Assembly (NCBI GenBank): GCA_010671975.1
Contig: JAAHIA010000020.1
Location: 1 to 23,795 of the forward strand
Length of the DNA: 23,795 bases
Source of the DNA: Leptolyngbya sp. SIO4C1
GTDB taxonomy: Bacteria; Cyanobacteriota; Cyanobacteriia; Phormidesmidales; Phormidesmidaceae
Direction: 5' to 3'
In this document: positions 1-6,831 of the stretch, piece after piece
How positions within the stretch are numbered: position 1 is the stretch's first letter
How the letters are laid out: the number at the start of each line of letters is the position of its first letter
Made by a program: the position numbers and the translations under genes
The notes under the pieces: generated by a model
The model's input: the letters and a program-made list of their open reading frames with translations, nothing else
Database searches by the model: none
Told to the model about the DNA's origin: nothing

Positions 1-158
1 CTCAGGGTCGTGTGATTGGCACCTGGGCTGATGTGCTCAACCGAGCCAACCTGGGCATGGAAGTCATGCATGAGCGCAATGCTCACAACTTCCCGCTTGA
101 CCTGGCCTCAGCTGAAGCTGCGCCGGTCGCGCTGGTTGCTCCTGAGATTGCTGCGTAG
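1..158 (+). CDS. psbA: Photosystem II D1 protein, C-terminal part (5' end outside window)
   Basis: This is the last 51 codons of the D1 reaction-centre protein, read in the frame starting at base 3 and ending in TAG at 156-158. D1 carries the primary photochemistry of photosystem II in the thylakoid membrane and holds most ligands of the Mn4CaO5 cluster. The segment MHERNAHNFPLDLA is fully conserved; counted back from the mature end Ala344 it contains His332, Glu333, His337, Asp342 and Ala344, so all C-terminal cluster ligands are present. This argues for a normal oxygen-evolving D1, not a divergent 'rogue' D1. After Ala344 there is a 16-residue extension beginning SAEAAPV, of the kind removed by the CtpA protease. 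Which D1 isoform this is cannot be told from the tail alone. Confidence 0.97.
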   Translation, partial: QGRVIGTWADVLNRANLGMEVMHERNAHNFPLDLASAEAAPVALVAPEIAA

Positions 159-203
159 GCGATTGCTTTGGCCCATGGCCTAAGTTGATTGAACCGCGTA
201 CCG

Positions 204-236
204 AAAGCGCCCCCTGCAGAGCAGCGGGCGCTTTTT
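204..236 (+). terminator. Rho-independent terminator of psbA
   Basis: AAAGCGCCC (204-212) pairs with GGGCGCTTT (226-234) as a 9-bp stem, and the T run continues to 236. It lies 46 bases after the psbA stop codon. Confidence 0.85.
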
Positions 237-432
237 GATGTTTAAAGCACCGCTTGAAATTAAAGTTGAGCGTCTAATAGCTTTTGGGAGCAAAGCTATC
301 TTCAGTCAGGCATTAGCAGTAAACTGTCAAAAACCAGGATGAGAATCTTGACTATGTTTGCTACGATTGCCCCTATACTATTTGCCTGATACATGTTTCC
401 AACGAACGAAGCAGGCCACCTGGTTTTCCTGA

Positions 433-2652
433 ATGTATCAAGATATGGACTATTGGGAGTTTCTTATCCAACAAGAAGGCGATCAAACCTGGTTGCCGCT
501 TGAAACCAAGCAGGTGGAAATTCTAGAAGGGCGCTACCGCGTTGCGGCTCACACTAACCGAGTCAATACGCCGGTGGAAGTTCGTCTCGATCAGATTTTG
601 CTGGATGAACTGCCGCCGCGACGCCGGGTGCGTAAGCGACGCGCTCAGACCAATGAAGCCGGTCTGCTGATTATTTTTCCTTTTATGCAGCTTGCCCCCG
701 GTAAGTGGGATATCAGCTGCAGTGGCGCTGATGTGATGAACGATCTGCTGGGGGCTGGCTGGCAGCACCGCGTACAGCTGCAGGTGCTACCCCGAGCGGA
801 AGAAGAGTGGGAGCCGGATTGGTCGCAGCCGGAGCAGCATCAAGATTTGTCAGACAGCGCTGTTCAACCAGAGCAAGCAGATGGTTCAGTTTCATCTTCC
901 GCTGTGCGATCGCAGCCGGCGCTGCAGTTAGAGCAGTCGCTTGATCAAGCGGCTGTGGCTGCGATCGCAGCTGGCTATCACTACATTCAGCTCAAGCAGC
1001 AGGCCTACTTAGCTCAGGCAGATCAGCCGGTGATGCTAGCCGGCGATGTTCTCTCACCCGAGACGTCTGACAGCACCACCGAGGCAGAGCTCTGGGTGCA
1101 GCTGCGCGATCCGCAGACGACTAGCATTCTACTAGAGACGCGACAGCCTCTATCGCTAACAGCGCAGCGAGCGAGCTTTAGTCTCGAGCTATTGCTGCCA
1201 AATACGGTTGAAACGCGGGTGGTCGTCGGTGAAACAGCGCTGTTTGACCGAGCTGATACGACGGCTGCGCTGGCGTCTGCCACTTTTACAATTACGCTCG
1301 GGCTGCTGCAGATTTTAGAGCGCCTGGCCAATGCCGCAAGCAGTCAGACAGCACGCCTAACCGAAGCCATGTTTGAGGAAGAGGTCTCAGTGTATCCTGG
1401 CTCAACCGAGCCGTTTACCCAGCCAGTCAAAAATCCAGAGACGCTGATTTCACCCGATTTGCCGCTATCGTCACCCAAGGTCAAGGTGCTGGTGCCGTCG
1501 CTTGGAATCACGCTACCGCCGCAAATCTATCGACCCGAGGCCGATAAAGCCTCGGAACAAAGTCCTGAGCTGCCGAGTTTCCCACCCCGAAGCGCGCCGC
1601 TGGCAGAGCCGGATCTGCCAGCCGCCGCCGACCCCGATAGCCCAGGACCGCTTGAAGACGCGCTGCTGCCAGCGCCTGACACAGCCCCGACTGAAGCAAC
1701 GCTGCCAGAGTTAGACATTGCCACTGAGACCGCCGAGTCAGCGGATTTGGTAACCGACAGCGGTGCGCTGAAGCTGCCGGCAATTTTCGACAGCGATCTT
1801 GAAGACGGGGACCTTGAAGCCAGCCTAGTCGCGTCCATCCTAGAAGATGACGATAATCTAGAAGAGGACTTAGAAGTCGTCGATGGCTATGAGAGCAGCG
1901 ATAGCGATCGCAGCCCAGAGATCAGCGAGCTAGCAGCAGATTTAGCCTACAGCCCGCCCAACCACTCAGCATTGGACGAAGCCTTTCAGTCGCTCAACCT
2001 GCAGGAGCGGTTTTGGGATCGGCTGACCTCGCTAACCTACGAAGGGCATCGCCAGGCGGCAGAATTGCGCGACGCGATGCAAGCCGCTGGCGTGAGTGAA
2101 ACCGCCACGCCTGCTACCAGCCCTGACGACGATGACTCCGCCACGGCCGGACCGGTCGAGTCGGTGATTGAGCCGCTAGCGCCACCTGACATGCCGCTCG
2201 CCACTAGCGAGGTCGTGGTGTATGAAGAGATTGCAGCGATTGCACCGCCGCTAGAGCCGCCTGCGCAGTCGCCTGTGTCAGATCAGCAATCGTTCCTGCC
2301 GGCACCGGTGCTAGAGGTGCCAGCGCGAGAGCTCACGGCGGGCGAGATGATTTCAGTGGGCATTCGCATCGACCCAAGCGACTATCGCCCCTACATCAAG
2401 GTGTGGATGAACGATCTGCAGACGCGCACGCTGATCGAGGAGCCGCGCCTGCTAATGCACCTAGTCCCCAACGCGAATGGCGAACTTGAGACCTTTATGC
2501 GGCTCAAGGTGCCTCAAGGCTGCTTAGAATTGCAAATTGCTGCGATCGCGGTAGACATGTCGACGCTGCAAGAAAGTCGTAAAGCAGTGGCCAATCGCCG
2601 CGTGATTCCTGCTAACCTATCGAGCGCTGACTGGAACGAGTTTGAGCTTTAG
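433..2652 (+). CDS. Conserved-looking cyanobacterial protein of unknown function, acidic Pro-rich middle
   Basis: I do not recognise a named family. The 739-residue protein has three parts. The N-terminal part (about 1-130) looks folded, has a basic patch PPRRRVRKRR near residue 62, and ends in a Trp-rich acidic stretch. A very long middle (about 130-640) is rich in Ala, Pro, Ser, Glu and Asp and is probably largely disordered; an acidic run EDDDNLEEDLEVVDG lies near residue 470. The C-terminal part (about 640-739, starting near AGEMISVGIRIDP) again looks folded and beta-rich, with motifs YRPYIKVWMND and RLLMHLVPN. There is no signal peptide or membrane segment, so it is probably cytoplasmic. 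The start has no clear Shine-Dalgarno; a second ATG four codons in (445) is possible. It stands alone between psbA and psaI, and several HIP1 sites lie inside it. Confidence 0.8.
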   Translation: MYQDMDYWEFLIQQEGDQTWLPLETKQVEILEGRYRVAAHTNRVNTPVEVRLDQILLDELPPRRRVRKRRAQTNEAGLLIIFPFMQLAPGKWDISCSGADVMNDLLGAGWQHRVQLQVLPRAEEEWEPDWSQPEQHQDLSDSAVQPEQADGSVSSSAVRSQPALQLEQSLDQAAVAAIAAGYHYIQLKQQAYLAQADQPVMLAGDVLSPETSDSTTEAELWVQLRDPQTTSILLETRQPLSLTAQRASFSLELLLPNTVETRVVVGETALFDRADTTAALASATFTITLGLLQILERLANAASSQTARLTEAMFEEEVSVYPGSTEPFTQPVKNPETLISPDLPLSSPKVKVLVPSLGITLPPQIYRPEADKASEQSPELPSFPPRSAPLAEPDLPAAADPDSPGPLEDALLPAPDTAPTEATLPELDIATETAESADLVTDSGALKLPAIFDSDLEDGDLEASLVASILEDDDNLEEDLEVVDGYESSDSDRSPEISELAADLAYSPPNHSALDEAFQSLNLQERFWDRLTSLTYEGHRQAAELRDAMQAAGVSETATPATSPDDDDSATAGPVESVIEPLAPPDMPLATSEVVVYEEIAAIAPPLEPPAQSPVSDQQSFLPAPVLEVPARELTAGEMISVGIRIDPSDYRPYIKVWMNDLQTRTLIEEPRLLMHLVPNANGELETFMRLKVPQGCLELQIAAIAVDMSTLQESRKAVANRRVIPANLSSADWNEFEL

Positions 2653-2754
2653 GATTTGCTCGAAAATGAAAGACCTGCAGATCGAGTTTCGACGCCGCTC
2701 AACGCTCAAAACTGGCAGGTTGAGCGAATATGTCAGCTCGCAAACCTCGCAAAC

Positions 2755-2766
2755 TTTGTATACAAA
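2755..2766. promoter_or_regulatory. Perfect 12-bp palindrome upstream of psaI
   Basis: TTTGTATACAAA is a perfect palindrome about 95 bases before the psaI start, in the 209-base gap after the 739-residue gene. It could be an operator for a dimeric regulator; no known box is identified. Confidence 0.3.
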
Positions 2767-2810
2767 ATGCTGTGGGGCGTCCCCATTGGCAGTAGGCTTA
2801 GTTATTAAGT

Positions 2811-2825
2811 CTTAACTTTGTTAAG
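2811..2825. promoter_or_regulatory. Inverted repeat CTTAAC-TTT-GTTAAG upstream of psaI
   Basis: CTTAAC (2811-2816) and GTTAAG (2820-2825) form perfect 6-base arms around a 3-base spacer, 36 bases before the psaI ATG. The placement suits a regulatory site near the transcription start. The half-sites do not have the 10-base direct-repeat spacing of the HLR1 box bound by RpaB, so I do not assign it to that regulator. Confidence 0.3.
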
Positions 2826-2861
2826 GCGGTTGACTTTATCTGGAGAGATAGGAAACTCAGT

Positions 2862-2987
2862 ATGGATACTTCACTTTTACCGCAGGTCATGGTGCCCATT
2901 GTTGCCATCCATGCCTTCGCCTTTATGATAGCCATGTTCCTATATGTAGAACAGGAAGACATCCCTGATCCTGAGAAGCTCCCTTAA
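2862..2987 (+). CDS. psaI: Photosystem I subunit VIII (PsaI-like), 41 residues
   Basis: This small gene encodes one membrane helix with a short charged tail. The pattern SLLPQVMVPIVA followed by FLYVEQED fits PsaI: family members share S-x-LP, then a (I/V)P(V/I)V step, then F(L/I)Y(I/V)E-x-E at the helix end, aligning here with a single one-residue gap. PsaI sits beside PsaL in photosystem I and helps trimer formation. It departs from the family in the middle, where the usual Trp/Pro-containing stretch is replaced by AIHAFAFMIAM, and it has a longer tail (IPDPEKLP). A purine-rich GGAGAGATAGGAAA precedes the ATG. The usual partner psaL is about 4.7 kb away instead of adjacent. The alternative is an unrelated single-helix thylakoid peptide. 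Confidence 0.75.
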   Translation: MDTSLLPQVMVPIVAIHAFAFMIAMFLYVEQEDIPDPEKLP

Positions 2988-3050
2988 GAGGCGTCGTTTA
3001 GCGTCTTAGCGGCGACTCGCAGCCGCTAGCATACCCGCTATCCGCTTAAC

Positions 3051-3089
3051 AAAAAGGCTGCTGAGCAAAGTTCACTCAGCAGCCTTTTT
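3051..3089. terminator. Bidirectional terminator between psaI and psbEFLJ
   Basis: AAAAAGGCTGCTGAG (3051-3065) pairs perfectly with CTCAGCAGCCTTTTT (3075-3089), a 15-bp stem with a 9-base loop. It has a T run on both strands, so it can end psaI transcription on the plus strand and psbEFLJ transcription on the minus strand. Confidence 0.9.
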
Positions 3090-3136
3090 GCTATTTTTGA
3101 GGGCTTCCACAGTGAAGCACCGCAGCCAATTGCCGC

Positions 3137-3256
3137 TTAGACGGCAGATCCGACACCGGCGTACGCACCGTAGAAAAAGAGTCCAACGACCACGAGAACA
3201 CCAGTGCCTGCAACGGTTGCCACAATCCAAAGCGGAATTCGGCCATTTTGAAACAT
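3137..3256 (-). CDS. psbJ: Photosystem II protein J
   Basis: This 39-residue single-helix thylakoid protein is last in the psbEFLJ operon. Its start MFQNGRIPLWIVATVAG and helix end LFFYGAYAGVGSAV match PsbJ closely. PsbJ sits next to cytochrome b559 and affects electron flow on the acceptor side and plastoquinone exchange. The N-terminus is one residue shorter than the common MFAEGGRIPLW form. An AGGAGAT ribosome-binding site lies just upstream. The gene starts 61 bases after the psbL stop and is followed by the two-way terminator at 3051-3089. Confidence 0.95.
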   Translation of the reverse strand: MFQNGRIPLWIVATVAGTGVLVVVGLFFYGAYAGVGSAV

Positions 3257-3317
3257 TGATCTATCTCCTACTCATTAAATTGCGAATTCACAAATCAGCG
3301 ACAGCTCAGCCGGCTGT

Positions 3318-3437
3318 TTAGTTAAAGAAGTAGCTGGAAAATAGCAGACCCAGTACGAAAATTAGCAGCAATCCCAGATACAGGGATGTGCGATTGAGCT
3401 CGACCGGTTGCTTATTAGGGTTGGGGGTTCTATCCAC
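3318..3437 (-). CDS. psbL: Photosystem II protein L (GTG start)
   Basis: This 39-residue single-helix subunit lies at the photosystem II monomer interface and is needed for the PSII core and normal QA function. The sequence reads DRTPNPNKQPVELNRTSLYL and ends FSSYFFN, matching PsbL over its whole length. Translation must start at GTG: the codon aligns with the Met of MERNPNPN in relatives, and no in-frame ATG is nearby. A strong AGGAG lies 6 bases upstream and overlaps the psbF stop, which suggests translational coupling to psbF. Confidence 0.96.
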   Translation of the reverse strand: MDRTPNPNKQPVELNRTSLYLGLLLIFVLGLLFSSYFFN

Positions 3438-3443
3438 AAGATT

Positions 3444-3448
3444 CTCCT
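3444..3448 (-). promoter_or_regulatory. Ribosome-binding site of psbL overlapping the psbF stop
   Basis: AGGAG on the minus strand lies 6 bases before the GTG start of psbL and shares bases with the psbF TAG (3447-3449). It decides the GTG start. Confidence 0.8.
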
Positions 3449-3581
3449 AGCGCTGAATAAACTGCATAGCGGCAATGGCTCCCAAAAAGAAAACGGAAGG
3501 AACCGCAAGCGTATGGACGGCTAGCCAGCGTACCGTAAAAATCGGATAGACGACTGGCTCATTCGGATTTTGACTGGTCAT
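3447..3581 (-). CDS. psbF: Cytochrome b559 subunit beta
   Basis: This 44-residue protein provides one of the two haem-ligating helices of cytochrome b559 in photosystem II. The sequence MTSQNPNEPVVYPIFTVRWL is followed by AVHTLAVPSVFFLG, with the axial haem ligand at His23 and the conserved RW before it. It ends AAMQFIQR, typical of PsbF. It lies 52 bases downstream of psbE, whose product supplies the second haem ligand, and its stop overlaps the psbL ribosome-binding site. Confidence 0.97.
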   Translation of the reverse strand: MTSQNPNEPVVYPIFTVRWLAVHTLAVPSVFFLGAIAAMQFIQR

Positions 3582-3633
3582 AGGGTTGGCTCCACGTACG
3601 ACAAAAGTTGACTAACTGACCTGTAAGCAGCCG

Positions 3634-3882
3634 CTACTTCGCGACAAACTCATCAATTTGCTGCTTCGCGTTAAAGCGCTCTTGCAAAATTGGGGTTTGC
3701 ACCTGGTTGTTAGGGAAATACTCGTTTGGACGAGGAGTCCCAAAGGCATCGTACGCTAGGCCTGTTGAGACAAACAGCCAGCCAGCAATAAACAGCGCCG
3801 GAATGGTAATGCTGTGAATTACCCAGTAGCGGATGCTAGTAATAATGTCTGAAAAAGGTCGTTCTCCAGTCGAACCTGCCAT
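3634..3882 (-). CDS. psbE: Cytochrome b559 subunit alpha
   Basis: This is the 82-residue alpha subunit of cytochrome b559, essential for photosystem II assembly. The motif RYWVIHSITIPALFIAGWLF holds the haem ligand His23, followed by the conserved lumenal segment STGLAYDAFGTPRPNEYF. The open frame extends 23 codons further upstream, but MAGSTGERPF is the family's start, gives the normal length, and has AGGAG a few bases before the ATG. A good promoter lies just upstream (3922-3951). The gene leads psbE-psbF-psbL-psbJ, the order conserved in cyanobacteria and many chloroplasts, and follows ycf48. Confidence 0.97.
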   Translation of the reverse strand: MAGSTGERPFSDIITSIRYWVIHSITIPALFIAGWLFVSTGLAYDAFGTPRPNEYFPNNQVQTPILQERFNAKQQIDEFVAK

Positions 3883-3921
3883 GTCACAATCTCCTCTTAA
3901 CAGCAAATAAGCTTTATAACT

Positions 3922-3951
3922 ATCATAAAGAACAGGGCATATCCCTAACAA
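3922..3951 (-). promoter_or_regulatory. Likely promoter of psbEFLJ
   Basis: On the minus strand, TTGTTA (3951-3946) and TATGAT (3927-3922) are separated by 18 bases, a good match to a sigma-70 -35/-10 pair. The implied start is near 3915, giving a leader of about 33 bases before psbE. It would let psbEFLJ be expressed more strongly than the upstream rubA-ycf48 genes. The spacer contains AGGGATATGCCCT, an imperfect palindrome. Confidence 0.5.
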
Positions 3952-3971
3952 GCGGCTAGCTAACTTATTGC

Positions 3972-4991
3972 CTAGGCAGCTGCTGCCGCGTTGGCGTCAT
4001 AGCGCAGCAGATAGCCTCGCTGGCCGAGAATAAAGCCCTGCTGGGGAGACAAGAATTTTACCCTGTATAGGTTGGTAGGGACATCTTCAATGTCGCGGTC
4101 TTTGAGCCAAGTTTCGCCGCCGTCACGGCTGACGAGCAGGTTGCCGCTGCCGCCGGTCACCCACAGCTCGTCCGGGGTGCGATAGGCCAGATCTAGCAGT
4201 CCCCAGCTGGTCGACAGTTCGGGGTTGATTGGCTCCTGCCAAGCTTCGTAATCTTGAGTTGAGTCGCCAAACTGCATCTGCCCGCCGCGCGCAATCAGCC
4301 AGAGCGAACCGTCTCTGTTAAAGCCCATGTTTTGCAGCCGCTTGGAATTTTCGCGATTGTGAGGCTGCCAGGTGCGATCGCCCGGCTCCCAGGTGGAATA
4401 GAAATTGCCGCGTGAGGACACCGCCACGTAGCGGCCGGTATCGCTGTCGCGCGTCATGTTGCGCACCACACCGACGGCCCCTTCTACCTGCGCCTTCCAG
4501 TTGCTACCCCCGTCTTTCGTGAGGTAGATAGCGCCCACGTCGGTTGCCATTTCCGCCGTGTTTTTCCCCAGCGCCGTCACCATAAAGGGCGCCCCCGGCA
4601 GCTCTGGACTCAGCGGAATATTGTCCCAAGACTGCCCTCCATCGGTGGTGTGCAGCAAAATGCTAGGCAGCCCCACTACCCAGCCTTCTGGACCGTTAAA
4701 GCTGACTGAGGTGAAGGTATATTTCTGCTCATCTTCTAGATCCAGCTGGCGCAGCTCCCAGGTCTTACCGCCGTCAGTGGTTTCTAGCAGCGTGCTCCGA
4801 CTGCCGACTAGCCAGCCATGCTGCTGGTCGAGCATCGCGATATCGGAAAAGACCGCGTTGGTCTCTAGCGAAATCACCTCCCACGGATTAGTTTCTGTCT
4901 CAGGTAAAAAGACAGTGGTGCAGCTCGCCGCAAATAGCGCGATCGCAGCTACAGTAGCGAGTTTTCTTAATGTTGTCAGAACCGTTCGCAT
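3972..4991 (-). CDS. ycf48: Photosystem II assembly factor Ycf48 (HCF136 family), lipoprotein
   Basis: Ycf48/HCF136 is a seven-bladed beta-propeller on the lumenal side of the thylakoid that binds precursor D1 and early PSII assembly intermediates. The 339-residue protein begins with a basic N-terminus, a hydrophobic stretch and the lipobox LFAASC (Cys24), so it is probably a lipid-anchored lumenal protein. The propeller shows as repeated BNR-like turns: TTDGGKTW, TTDGGQSW, TKDGGSNW and SRDGGETW. Length and repeat layout are normal for the family. It lies between rubA and psbE, the conserved order rubA-ycf48-psbEFLJ, which groups assembly factors with the cytochrome b559 they help to install. 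Confidence 0.96.
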   Translation of the reverse strand: MRTVLTTLRKLATVAAIALFAASCTTVFLPETETNPWEVISLETNAVFSDIAMLDQQHGWLVGSRSTLLETTDGGKTWELRQLDLEDEQKYTFTSVSFNGPEGWVVGLPSILLHTTDGGQSWDNIPLSPELPGAPFMVTALGKNTAEMATDVGAIYLTKDGGSNWKAQVEGAVGVVRNMTRDSDTGRYVAVSSRGNFYSTWEPGDRTWQPHNRENSKRLQNMGFNRDGSLWLIARGGQMQFGDSTQDYEAWQEPINPELSTSWGLLDLAYRTPDELWVTGGSGNLLVSRDGGETWLKDRDIEDVPTNLYRVKFLSPQQGFILGQRGYLLRYDANAAAAA

Positions 4992-5041
4992 GACTATTTC
5001 ATCCAGCTATTTCATCCAGACAGAATCCAAAAAATTGACGC

Positions 5042-5464
5042 TTATCTCAAGCCGTACAGGCTCAAAAAAAACAAAACCGCAAGCCCCAAAGCGCCAAAAA
5101 TCAGGATATTTTTTTGGCCCGGCGTCAGCGTATTGACGCCAAGGCCGTAGCCCAAATTTTCCTTAAACCCTGAGGGCGATCCTTTAGGGCCAATGTTGCT
5201 AAACTGACGCTTGCGCGCACCGCAAACGGGACAGCGCCAGCTCTCAGGCAGTTCTTCAAAGGGCTTTCCTGGCGCAATATTGCCCTGGCTGTCGCCTTTG
5301 GTCGGCTCATAGGTATAGCCGCAGGCCCGACATTCGTACTGATCCATTTCGGCAGGCGTTAGCGGTGCCGCTGGCTCGCTGCTCAGCTCAGCGTTACCTA
5401 CATCCGCTACGTCGGAGGGCATAGTCGAATCAGACACCGGTTTAGATTCTGGCTCAGAATTCAT
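5042..5464 (-). CDS. rubA: Membrane-anchored rubredoxin RubA
   Basis: RubA is a thylakoid-anchored rubredoxin needed for photosystem assembly, working with Ycf48 at early D1/PSII steps. From ATG 5464 the protein has 140 residues. The iron site is formed by CRAC (Cys45, Cys48) and CPVC (Cys78, Cys81) within YECRACGYTYEP and WRCPVCGARKRQF. A single C-terminal helix (about 120-138) anchors it. The frame is open for 34 more codons upstream, but those residues do not look like the family and there is no ribosome-binding site to support them. Even so, the N-terminus (about 1-40, acidic and Ser/Pro-rich) is longer than in typical ~115-residue RubA proteins; ATG codons for residues 15 and 40 are alternatives. 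Confidence 0.93.
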   Translation of the reverse strand: MNSEPESKPVSDSTMPSDVADVGNAELSSEPAAPLTPAEMDQYECRACGYTYEPTKGDSQGNIAPGKPFEELPESWRCPVCGARKRQFSNIGPKGSPSGFKENLGYGLGVNTLTPGQKNILIFGALGLAVLFFLSLYGLR

Positions 5465-5585
5465 AGCAGTTTTGACAAAATCGTCTAGGTAGACACTTAC
5501 AAGACCGATGAGGCCAGGACTTGGAACGGCTTCGGGGCAGCGTCTATGGACCGAATCGCCAACCAAAGAAGCAGCAATCCCAAGG

Positions 5586-5601
5586 TTCTATTAGAATAGA
5601 A
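5586..5601. promoter_or_regulatory. 16-bp inverted repeat in the rubA/ndhC divergent region
   Basis: TTCTATT (5586-5592) and AATAGAA (5595-5601) are perfect 7-base arms around AG. The site lies between the divergent rubA and ndhC genes, 122 bases before the rubA ATG and 145 bases before the ndhC GTG, so a regulator bound here could act on both. No known box is assigned. Confidence 0.35.
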
Positions 5602-5746
5602 GTGTGTTAACAATTATTACATACCGCGCGGCGCTTCCTCATTTCGATAGGTTTACTTGTTGCGTTAGGATCGGCCTGGCGGAGCCTCCGCAGTTCAAGC
5701 CCATGTCTCGAAGTCACTCTCGAAATCACTAAGGTATAGGTTTAGC

Positions 5747-6109
5747 GTGTTTGTTCTCAACGGATACGAGTATTTTTTAGTTTTTCTGCTCATCTGCAGC
5801 CTGGTGCCGGTGCTGGCGCTGACTGCGTCTAAGCTGCTGCGTCCAGCAGGCTCTGGTGTAGCGCGGCGCACCACCTATGAATCTGGTATGGAGCCGATTG
5901 GCGGTGCCTGGATTCAGTTCAACATTCGGTATTACATGTTTGCCCTGGTTTTCGTCATTTTTGATGTGGAGACGGTGTTTCTCTACCCTTGGGCAGTCGC
6001 TTTTAACAAGCTGGGTCTGCTGGCATTTGTAGAAGCGCTTATCTTTATTGCAATTTTGGTTATTGGTCTAGTCTACGCATGGCGTAAAGGAGCTTTGGAA
6101 TGGTCATGA
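5747..6109 (+). CDS. ndhC: NAD(P)H-quinone oxidoreductase subunit 3 (GTG start)
   Basis: NdhC is a membrane subunit of the thylakoid NDH-1 complex (complex I subunit A/NuoA), which passes electrons from ferredoxin to plastoquinone in cyclic and respiratory flow and in CO2 uptake. The 120-residue protein has three membrane segments and the conserved loop TYESGMEPIGGAWIQFNIRY, whose middle is a hallmark of the family, plus FDVETVFLYPW. The start is GTG; the product FVLNGYEYFLVFL aligns with the normal N-terminus of relatives. It begins the ndhC-ndhK-ndhJ operon and overlaps ndhK by 10 bases. Confidence 0.97.
   Translation: MFVLNGYEYFLVFLLICSLVPVLALTASKLLRPAGSGVARRTTYESGMEPIGGAWIQFNIRYYMFALVFVIFDVETVFLYPWAVAFNKLGLLAFVEALIFIAILVIGLVYAWRKGALEWS
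6086..6092 (+). promoter_or_regulatory. Ribosome-binding site of ndhK inside ndhC
   Basis: AAAGGAG lies 7 bases before ATG 6100 and 13 bases before the next in-frame ATG at 6106, so it favours the start at 6100. Confidence 0.7.
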
Positions 6110-6831
6110 ATCCCTCCAGCAGTTCGCTGGTTGGCACTGACGAACGCATCGCGAATCCCGCTGCCTCACCGACAGTGACTCAGGATCTTTCAGAAAATGT
6201 CATTCTGACCACGGTGGATGATCTGTACAACTGGACGCGCCTGTCCAGCTTGTTTCCGCTGCTGTACGGTACGGCCTGCTGCTTTATCGAGTTTGCAGCG
6301 CTGATCGGGTCTCGCTTTGATTTTGACCGCTTTGGCCTGCTGCCGCGCTCTAGCCCGCGTCAGGCTGACCTGATTATCACAGCCGGCACAATCACAATGA
6401 AGATGGCCCCGGCGCTGGTGCGGCTCTATGAGCAAATGCCCGATCCTAAATATGTGATGGCAATGGGCGCTTGCACCATCACTGGCGGCATGTTCAGCGT
6501 TGATTCGCCCTCTGCGGTACGCGGCGTAGATAAGCTGATTCCAGTAGATGTTTATATTCCTGGCTGCCCACCGCGTCCAGAAGCCATCTTTGATGCGATT
6601 ATCAAACTGCGCAAAAAGATTGCCAACGAGTCGATGCAGGAGCGCGGCTATCTGCAGCAGACCCACCGCTACTACACCAGCGGTCACAAGCTGAAGCCGG
6701 TAGAGCCGATTTTGACCGGCAACTACCTCAACTCTGGCAAGTGGGAAGCCCCGCCGAAGGAGCTGCAAGAGGCGATGGGCCTGCCGGTATCGCTGAGCGA
6801 AGCCAAACAGGAGGAAGCCGCCAATGGCTGA
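6100..6831 (+). CDS. ndhK: NAD(P)H-quinone oxidoreductase subunit K
   Basis: NdhK (NuoB/PSST type) carries the terminal 4Fe-4S cluster N2 that reduces plastoquinone in NDH-1. In the 243-residue protein the cluster ligands are Cys60 and Cys61 in YGTACCFIEF, Cys125 in MGACTITGG, and Cys156 in IPGCPPRPE, all intact. A quinone-site stretch SLFPLLYG precedes them. The N-terminus (1-32) and C-terminus (about 215-243) are extensions of the kind seen in cyanobacteria. It overlaps ndhC by 10 bases and ndhJ by 8, so translation is probably coupled. Confidence 0.97.
   Translation: MVMNPSSSSLVGTDERIANPAASPTVTQDLSENVILTTVDDLYNWTRLSSLFPLLYGTACCFIEFAALIGSRFDFDRFGLLPRSSPRQADLIITAGTITMKMAPALVRLYEQMPDPKYVMAMGACTITGGMFSVDSPSAVRGVDKLIPVDVYIPGCPPRPEAIFDAIIKLRKKIANESMQERGYLQQTHRYYTSGHKLKPVEPILTGNYLNSGKWEAPPKELQEAMGLPVSLSEAKQEEAANG

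Noticed and set aside
2696..2726. Hairpin CGCTCAAC...GTTGAGCG after the 739-residue gene as a terminator
   Set aside because: The 8-bp stem has a 15-base loop and no T run, so I do not call it a terminator.
4558..5136. 192-codon open frame on the plus strand across ycf48 and the rubA end
   Set aside because: It is antisense to two well-supported genes, with a low-complexity Ser/Val-rich product and no recognisable motif.
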